DNA from: Coptis chinensis
Lineage: Eukaryota > Streptophyta > Magnoliopsida > Ranunculales > Ranunculaceae
DNA: 64,000 nt
Assembly: GCA_015680905.1 (NCBI GenBank)
Contig: CM027378.1
Coordinates: 88,007,501 to 88,071,500 of the forward strand
Reading direction: 5' to 3'
The notes beneath the pieces were generated by a model, which searched no databases, was not told the DNA's origin, and worked only from the letters and a program-made list of their open reading frames with translations. A program made the translations under genes and the position numbers. Below are positions 56,919-64,000 of this stretch, one piece after another (position 1 is the stretch's first letter; each line of letters begins with the position of its first letter).

Positions 56919-57193
56919 ATCAGTAACATTGCTAGCATTTGGTTTCTATCCCTTTTTTTGTCTATCTTTGCCACTGGTATTTTGGAGATGAGATGGAGCG
57001 GTGTAGGGATTGATGAGTGGTGAATAAATTAACAGTTTTGGGTTATAGGATCGGAGGTGTTTTAGCCCATCTCTTTGCTGTCTTTCAAGGGTTGCTCAAA
57101 GTTCTTGCCGGGATTCACACTAATTTCACTGTCACCTCCAAGTCTTTTGATGAGGATGGAGATTATGCGGAGCTCTACATGTTCAAATGGACA
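56919..57193 (+). pseudogene. Captured exon of a cellulose synthase (CesA) gene
   Basis: The exon opens after TTTGCAG with [31 protein letters not shown], then TGA and TAA where WRNEQ is expected. After a small frame change it reads [44 protein letters not shown]. These are the transmembrane-adjacent C-terminal sequences of plant CesA, following the QxxRW region. The likeness ends at FKWT. Two stops and one frameshift make it non-functional. Retention of intron sequence indicates DNA-level capture. Confidence 0.92.
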
Positions 57194-58439
57194 GAGTCAT
57201 TCTTTTTTGCTATTGTTTGGGTTGTATTGCTGGAGTGGAACTCGCTATATCTTAAATTTACTTAACCTGAAATTAAAGGATATTATGATGAATACTTCCA
57301 ATTGTTTATGGCGTGTGTGGTCTGTGTCATACTTTGTTTCAGTAGCTCTATATTGACAATATGATCCTTAACTACCCTGTAGAATCCAGAGTAGGTAGGT
57401 ACCAGTTGACCGAATTCGAGGTAATGTTTAGTATGTAATGTTTGATTGGATCATTTGAACTTCGGAGGTCGAAGATGTGGCAATATATATTCAATTGTAC
57501 ATATCAGTTAGTATTTAGAATGATTTCTTATGGGTATATTTAACAGGAAAATGCTTGCTCTTTATTTCATTTGATATTAAACCTCACAAGTCAAATTAAC
57601 ATGCCTAAAACTAACGTGTTATATGAAACATGAGACTGAGAAACAAAGAAATCACATTTCCATCAAGTAAAATTCTTTATGTATAATTTTATGAAAAATT
57701 ATGTCCTAACAAGACTGAAGTAATCCAAAGTACAATGTCCAAACATGGAGAAATTAATAACTTAATATTTTTGTTCACTAATCAAATTCAATTACGAGTC
57801 AATAACAGCCATATTTAAAGCTTTTTCCACATGGATAGTAATTTTAAACCAAATACTACATTAGATCCATAATAGATCCAAAAAAAAAAATACTAATACA
57901 TGTGGAATTTCACCAAACAAGGACTCCAAAAAAAAGAAGTTACCTAAACTTCAATTCTAAACAAAACTTTAGTTCGGCAAAACAAAATATCAAGGACTCC
58001 AAAAAAAAGAAGTTACCTAAACTTCAATTCTAAACAAAACTTTAGTTCGGCAAAACAAAATATACTAATATAGGCAGAATTTCATCAAACAAAGACTCTA
58101 GAAAAAGAAGTTTCATAACCTACAAACTGTAAACAAAACTTAAGTTCCGGATATATTAAGTATACTTAAAGGTTGATCAAAAACTCTTAATTTCTATCTT
58201 AACAAGAATTTTGACAAACAAGGACTCCCATAAAAAGAATTCACCTAAAAGTCAAATTCTACTCATATGTTAAAGTTATAAATATCCATATGATTGTAAA
58301 AACCTAGGCTCCATCGACCTTTACTGCTATCAAGGTAAAATTTTGCAACTTTTACTTATTTTTTAATTCACCTTTTCATAAAAAACAAATTTAAGAATTA
58401 TATTTCTTTTCTTCACATATTTTTTTGCAGCTTAACAAC
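57194..58439. other. Non-coding, with an exact 73-bp tandem duplication
   Basis: The segment CAAGGACTCCAAAAAAAAGA...GGCAAAACAAAATAT occurs twice in a row (about 57918-57991 and 57991-58063) almost without change, so it is recent. The word CAAGGACTCC recurs at 58220. No gene is seen. Confidence 0.75.
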
Positions 58440-60957
58440 ATGACTAACAAATATCATGCAATAAGCAACATCAACAGCACATATTCAGATTCAGATACTC
58501 CATGGAAGCTACAAGTCAGAGTTGTACGTAAGTGAGACGATCTTTATGCATCAAATCTTGCTATCAAAAGTAAAGATGTTCTATTGATAGATGAACAAGT
58601 AAGCCATTTACTTTCTTCATGTGATTCAAACATAGTCTTTATTAAAAGAAAATTAATAATGCTAATTACCATTTAATATCACAGGGACATGAAATCCAAG
58701 CCATGTATCCGTTAAACTTAACAAAAACATTCAATAACCATCTTGAAGAAGACACGGTAATAGTTTTGGAAAATTTCACAGTGATTAAAAGTGACAGGTT
58801 TTCGTACTGCAAATCATGACTTCAAACTTGAGTTCAATGATAAAACAATAATCAAGGAAACCAACAAGCAAGGTGTTCAAATACCAAGGAACATGTTCTT
58901 ATTCACACCTTTCGAAGACATTCATTTAAGAGAAGACAACATGGTACTCACAGGTATACTTCCAAACTGTGAAAATAAATGTAATTTTTTTGTTAAAATA
59001 ACAAAACAAACAATAACTTATTTTGTTATATTGCAGCTGTTGTCGGAATGCTACTCAATGTCAAACCAAAAGAAACGTCAATTATCAGAGGCGGTATTAC
59101 AAGACAAAGGCGTGACATTATACTTGCAGATGAGAGGTATGAATATTTTTAATTAAATCTGCTATATGAAAAACTTTAATACCCGTTGACTCATTTTTTT
59201 TGTGTTAAATGCAGATATAGAACAATGAAAATTACTTTGTGGGGCCGTACTATGGATCAAATTCCACATGATTTTGATCGTTCACCAGACAAAGTATATG
59301 TCTTGATAGTGACGTCCACTTCTGTTAAAAAATTTAAGAGTAATTACTTCTTTATACATATAAATAATTTTGGTTTTGTTTATCAAAATAAGTTACAATA
59401 CTAGCTAATATTTAAACCTGGCTAGGTTATTATCTCCAGTCAACATTCGCTACCAAGATTATACAAATCTTGAAATTCCAGAAGTGGAATCCATTATAGA
59501 AAGGTAAGATTTATTTAAGTTTTTTTTTAATGTATAGATAGACAACAACGTTTACACCTTATTTTAATCATTTAACATGCAGAGCCCTGGAAATCAAGAC
59601 GGAAGCAGCAGAAGTGCAGGAAGGAAATATAAATTCAATCCAAATAAAAAAAGAAGATGAGTTTCAAACCTTGGTAGAAATAATGGATTTGGATAACACT
59701 GTAAAGGTAAGAACTACCTATTTTACTTAAAAAATGAAATTAGAAAACAATCTAAATGAATTAATTTTATTTGTCAACAGGAGAAATCATACATGTGCAA
59801 AGCAATGGTTTCAAGAGTCTATAATGACAACGTCAAATCACTGTGGTACTACAAAGCGTGCAAAAAATGTGTCAGCGGACTCGATGAAATCAACAATAAA
59901 TTTTGGTGCAAAAGATGCAAAAAATTTCCAAAAATTCTCAAGAGGTATCATTTAAATTGTTTTTTTTCTTATATATATACATTAATTTAATACATTCACA
60001 CAACAGGTACAAGGTCAACATTGTGATTTCAGACAAATCAACATTTGTCAATGCAGTTGCATTTGGAAATATAGCAAAAATAATGATCAAATATTCAAAA
60101 AATGAACTCTACAAAATTGGAGAAGAGGTATTGTATTTCTCATTCAACCAATTATACTAAAGTCAATTTCAAAGAAAAATTATCTTTTAATTTTACTTTG
60201 TAAAGGATGACAAAGATATGGTGAATCAAATATTGCAAAGTCTTGTTGGGAAGGAGTTTGTTTTCCATATAAAGGAATCAAACAACAACAACTACTACAA
60301 CACAAAAGCATTCACTATTTTATATGTCGTTCCTGAAAGCATTGATCAAGAAGAAGAAGTATGTAAACCTATTTATAATGTTTGTTTAATATCATCTGAT
60401 ACATGCTACTTTATTATTATATATTGTTTCATTTCTTTTATTTATTTAACAGAAATCAGAATCAAGCCAAACATCTTTGGAGCTATCAACCCCTGAGAAA
60501 ACTACTATGACACCATCACAAATTATAGATCTCACGGAAAAGGTATTATTCAACTTAACTATCATATCTTACACAAAACAATTATTATACCACTTTTTAA
60601 ATTTTTTGGGTTTTACATCTATTAATGCAGGAATCAAATTCAGATCAATTCACACCAACTGGTTCAATAAAAAAGGTAAATCCATTCATTAGAAAAGTAA
60701 ATTTCTAACTTTCATTAAAATTACCCAAAAAAATTAACAATATTGTGTGCAACATTTAGGAATGGAAGACTAAAAAGACCATTAAAACAGAACCTCCAGA
60801 AGAAACACCAAAATCAAAAAAAGGTTGCAAAAGCTTGAAATTTAAGGTAAACAAAGTACATGATTGAATTTATTTCATTATAGTGCTATAATCCATTTAT
60901 AGTTAAATAATTTATTTTCTGATTTAATTGTTTCAGAAAGATGAGCTTGAGGAGTGA
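58440..60957 (+). pseudogene. Helitron RPA1-like gene (single-strand DNA-binding), about 12 exons
   Basis: Helitron-type large subunit of replication protein A. Exons from 58440, 58685, 59037, 59215, 59426, 59583, 59781, 60007, 60206, 60453 and two to three small ones to the TGA at 60955; all follow GT-AG. Motifs: DTPWKLQVRVVRK, RTANHDFKLEFNDK, AVVGMLLNVKP (OB-fold B), TMKITLWG, then a zinc ribbon with two CxxC pairs (ACKKC, FWCKRC) in the third OB fold. The C-terminus is Lys/Glu-rich with KKEDEFQ-like and PKSKKG words. Two lesions: TGA at codon 36 where Trp is expected, and an extra T near 58800. Otherwise open. It presumably coated single-stranded DNA during rolling-circle transposition. 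Confidence 0.9.
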
Positions 60958-61021
60958 TACTTGCATTAATTAGGAAGTTCAGAAACAATGGATTAGTATA
61001 TTTGATTGTTAGATTTTCTGT

Positions 61022-61062
<41 letters not shown>

Positions 61063-61407
61063 TCTGGATTGTGCTTGAATACTAAGTTTTGCACCAATTT
61101 CTTTTTCATTATATTGTTTTTGATTCATATCATTTCAAGCATTTTATCATTTAATGTACTTTGGTTAAGTTACTAAATTATATTATACCATTTAAGTTTG
61201 ATTGAAGGCAGATACAGTTCGTCAATTTTAATATTGAAGATAGTTTATATTTTAAACCAATATCAGTATGTGTATCTTCGAATATAGGAACTTCAATTGG
61301 TGGTTTAGTTAGTTGCTAATTACATTAAAAAATGAGTAAAAAATATATAGAATAGAAGAATCAGAAAAAAAGAGAGAGTAACAATTAGAGAAATAAGAAA
61401 AATTAGT
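60958..61407. other. Non-coding, T run of about 39
   Basis: Downstream of the RPA stop, with a long T run at 61022-61060. No Helitron hairpin or CTRR end was found here. Confidence 0.5.
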
Positions 61408-62345
61408 AGTGTAGCAGACTAACCTGAGAATTTAATCATAGACTGACCCATTGCAGAGGTGTAGACTTCGAATTGTCAGTGAGAGCACATAAAGACCTCT
61501 AACATGTTCCTAACTGAATTCTTTGTCAAAAGATTTGATGTGGCACTAATAATTAGTGCTTCAGCTGGTAATTGACATGTACTGATCTGAAAATTTTAAA
61601 CTTTACAGCACTGCCAAATGCTACTTCTGCATCACTCATTTTCTTGAACACCACTTTAGCACTGCTCATGTCCCTCAAAACTTCTGTTTCCGATTCCTTT
61701 AAAGGTCCAAAGCGTATGATTATCTTATTCAGATTCAATATCGAGGGAATACAACCTGAATCAGTAAAGCTCATCGATAATGTTGTCGGAGATTAAAAAT
61801 ATATATAGCATAGAAGAATCAGAAAAAAAAAAGAGTAACAATTAGAGAAATAAAAAAAATTAGTAGTGTAGCAGACTAACCTAAGAATTTAATCACATAC
61901 TGACCCATTGCAGAGGTGTAGACTTCGAATTGTTAGTGAGAGCACATAAAGACCTCTAACATGTTCCTAGCTTAATTCTTTGTCAGAAGATTTGACCCAT
62001 TGCAGAGGTGTAGACTTCGAATTGTCAGTGAGAGCACATAAAGACCTCTAACATGGTCCTAGCTTAATTCTTTGTTAGAAGATTTGATGCGGTGCTAATA
62101 ATTAGAACTTCAGCTGGTAATTGGCATGTACTGATCCGAAAATTTTAAACTTTGCAGCCCTGCCAAATGCTACTTCTGCATCACTCCTTTTCTTGAACAC
62201 CACTTTAGCACTGCTCATGTCCCTCAAAACTTCTGTTTCCGATTCCTTTAAACGTCCAAAGCATCTGAATATCTTATTCAGATTCAATAGCGAGGGAATA
62301 CAACCTGAATCAGTAAAGCTCATCGATAATGTTGTCGGAGAAATT
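61408..62345. repeat. Tandem duplication of an exon region (about 390-480 bp)
   Basis: TTAGTAGTGTAGCAGACTAA...CATCGATAATGTTGTCGGAG occurs at about 61404-61791 and again at 61860-62340. The second copy contains an extra internal duplication of about 90 bp (GACCCATTGCAGAGGTGTAG at 61904 and 61995). Each copy includes one minus-strand exon of the PDP-like gene. Copies differ at a few percent. Confidence 0.9.
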
Positions 62346-62554
62346 TCAGTTAGAGAAGCACAAGAATGTACAGCCCGAGAATGACCATGGACAATTTGTA
62401 GTTTCCTTAAATCCACTGGGACACACTTTTCCATGCAAACACCAGCTCCTCTGCTTTCACCAATAGGCTTATCTTTCAACCTCTTATTTTGTGTCAAACA
62501 AGAGGACTTCCCATGAGTGTTATAAACTCCGAAAACTTTGCCTTCACTTTCCAA
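61553..62554 (-). pseudogene. PWWP-domain (PDP-like) protein, C-terminal exon in two copies
   Basis: Minus-strand frame 62554-62102 reads PTTLSMSFTDSGCIPSLLNL, NKIFRCFGRLKESETEVLRD, SSAKVVFKKRSDAEVAFGRA, KFKIFGSVHANYQL. This resembles the C-terminal RRM-like segment of plant PWWP/PDP proteins (family wording: LNKIFRRFGPLKESETEV, ARVVFKRSSDAEVA). The same exon appears again at 61774-61553 through the tandem duplication. The PWWP domain itself is not in the window. The assignment rests on this segment; the first 70 residues of the frame are unrecognised. Confidence 0.65.
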
Positions 62555-63100
62555 AACCCACTCTTTGTCGATCTAACATTACTTCTGCTGCTACAACTGC
62601 TCCAATTTCTTTAGCCACTAATTCCGCAATCACTGCTTCAATTACACTTTCAACTTTTCTTAAACTTGAGTATGTTAAACGTATGGTCCCAAAATCAGTG
62701 TTGCAGATTAGGCTAACCTTCATTCAAGCAAACACCATTTTTCCTCAATCGCTCTATACTTTCTGCTATGGTCGACCAAAGAAGTCCCAAAAACCCCATT
62801 TCCCACAACTGCAAATGGCTTCTTCCAAGTACAGAAGTATATCGGGTAAAATATCTACACGACATTTTTTGTTCTTATTAGCGTCCAGATTCCTAAAGAG
62901 AGAACCATATCTCAATCCATATTCTACATTTGCAATCTTCTTTGCAATCTGTACTGCCAGCTCATCCCCCTTCAGAACCAGGTCCAAGTTCCACATAATT
63001 AGTACATACCCAAGAAGTAATGGCTGAAAACATTTAGGAAGGCAGAATCCAGGTATAAGTACTGGTCCTCCCTGCAATGGAACAAGCCAAGTTAAACTTT
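62555..63100 (-). pseudogene. Further minus-strand exon(s) of the PDP-like gene
   Basis: Frame 63077-62766 reads GGPVLIPGFCLPKCFQPLLL, LVLKGDELAVQIAKKIANVE, KNKKCRVDILPDILLYLEEA, with stops just beyond. Pieces such as RKVESVIEAVIAELVAKEIG follow in the same or neighbouring frames. Same strand and order as the PDP-like exon, so probably one gene. I do not recognise a domain. Confidence 0.4.
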
Positions 63101-63599
63101 GACAACAGAAACTTATACCTCACAGTTAAACTAAAGGACAAAAAAGACTAACATTTTTTTCCCTCTGCTCCTTATCTCAAGACCTCGATATAGCATCACG
63201 GACTAAATTAATTTATCATGGAAGAACTTCCTTTGGAACTGAGCCAAGAACCCTTGACAAAACTTCCCAAGCGACCAGCTAATAATAACTCGACAAATTG
63301 ACTATTGCTTTCATCCATAATATCATTTTCTACATCATTCTTTGCAGGTCATTCTAACATTATACCACGCACCTCTGCCTCATCAACTGCGAAGAGCATT
63401 CTCAAAGAAGATGCAATGTTTCCTTCTTCATCTATCAATAAAATGAAACACAAATAAGTTGCAACTCATTAAGTTTTAACACTAACTCTCTACATCAGTA
63501 ATTAATTTAGTCAAAGGTGAAATTTATTTGACCACACATTGTAAAGATGATAGATGGCAGCATATAAAAAAAAAAATCGTAATAGGTGAAGCCTAAATA

Positions 63600-64000
63600 A
63601 GTTAAAGCATGTACTTCTATGAGTGATGCGAAGTCCCTAAAGATTCATCCTCTGCCTTTCTAGCATCTTTGCCTTCTATGTTCTCCATCATATTCTTCTC
63701 TACAAATTCATCACCTTTCCCCTCTTTCTTTGTTGTCACATTGCCTTCACACTCCACAATAATTGGCAGCGTGCTGCAACCATGAGAAGATTAAACCCCC
63801 ATGATGGAATAGGCAAAAAAAAAAAGCGAAAAAAGAAAGTTACCTGTCATAGAAATTGCCGCACAATCACAATGATCTGCACTTCTTTGTGGTGGCTCAT
63901 GTAGCATAAAGGCACCACCTTTCTCATCTTGCTCTTCCCAACATTCCTCAACTGAGGAGTCAACACCCACTTCCTTTTTATCAGCTTCATGAGAAAGCAT
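63600..64000 (-). pseudogene. Acidic minus-strand exon(s), running off the window
   Basis: Two open stretches: SSVEECWEEQDEKGGAFMLH up to ADHCDCAAISMTG (64000 down to about 63842, ending at a GTAACT donor-like site) and, after CAG-like sequence, STLPIIVECEGNVTTKKEGK to a stop near 63625. They are Glu/Lys-rich and probably belong to the same gene as the PDP-like exons to the left. The true start lies beyond 64000. Confidence 0.4.

Larger units (their letters stand above)
51435..60957 (+). mobile_element. Helitron-derived block with captured genes
   Basis: Starts with TCTATGACATCATCATAAAT and GAGCCACATCAGC, like the sequence after 49018. Inside, all on the plus strand, are an SMU2/RED fragment, a Rep/helicase lacking its N-terminus, a CesA fragment and an RPA1-like gene. 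Rep/helicase plus RPA is a known plant Helitron gene set. No hairpin-CTRR end was found to the right, so the right limit given is only the end of the RPA gene. Confidence 0.6.

Overview
This is a gene-poor, AT-rich, transposon-packed stretch of a flowering-plant nuclear genome, most likely a eudicot. The evidence is a UGT85-type glycosyltransferase gene with the family's single intron, plant retroelement lineages (Tat Ty3/gypsy, Ty1/copia, L1-like LINE with RNase H), a MULE, Helitrons carrying RPA, and pieces of plant genes (NPH3, CesA, SMU2/RED, a PWWP/PDP-like gene). I cannot name the species. Only the glycosyltransferase gene (3464-5023) looks intact; nearly everything else is a mobile element or debris.

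Layout. 1-3463: non-coding, with a 136-bp tandem duplication, an ATATCG-rich repeat, and a MITE-like element containing a tRNA-derived SINE candidate just upstream of the UGT. 3464-5023: UGT. 5344-32474: a Ty1/copia integrase-region fragment split by one LTR retrotransposon (5664-32044; 5-bp target duplication GCAGA; LTRs 840 and 869 bp). That 26.4-kb element carries a tRNA-Asp-like primer site, a small cysteine/arginine-rich ORF, an L1-like LINE (minus strand, about 7.6-13.3 kb), a palindromic duplication cluster (13.3-14.4 kb), an NPH3 exon fragment followed by a 2.1-kb array of about 56-bp repeats and a Helitron-like 3' end, a minus-strand Tat Ty3/gypsy element (about 19.25-27.8 kb) with an antisense extra ORF, and a decayed gag-like ORF (28.0-29.1 kb).

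32.4-38.2 kb: MITEs, a TAGGCG palindromic repeat and a tRNA-like SINE candidate. 38.3-47.0 kb: a MULE-like block with a three-exon transposase-OTU gene (plus) facing a five-exon plant-mobile-domain gene (minus). Three arrays with the same 34-bp period and the same GTCGTTTG/CAAACGAC palindrome lie left of the transposase gene, inside its first intron and between the two genes.

47.1-61 kb: Helitron territory. A truncated Rep fragment ends at a textbook Helitron 3' terminus (hairpin plus CTAG, 49017), directly followed by a TC start resembling a Helitron 5' end. A second Helitron-derived block (about 51.4-61 kb) holds an SMU2/RED fragment, a Rep/helicase missing its N-terminus, a CesA fragment and an RPA1-like gene. 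61.4-64 kb: minus-strand fragments of a PWWP/PDP-like gene with a duplicated exon, running off the right edge.

The most unusual structures are the convergent MULE-OTU/plant-mobile-domain unit with its 34-bp arrays, the tandem Helitrons with captured gene pieces, and the 26-kb retroelement with at least two further elements nested in it.
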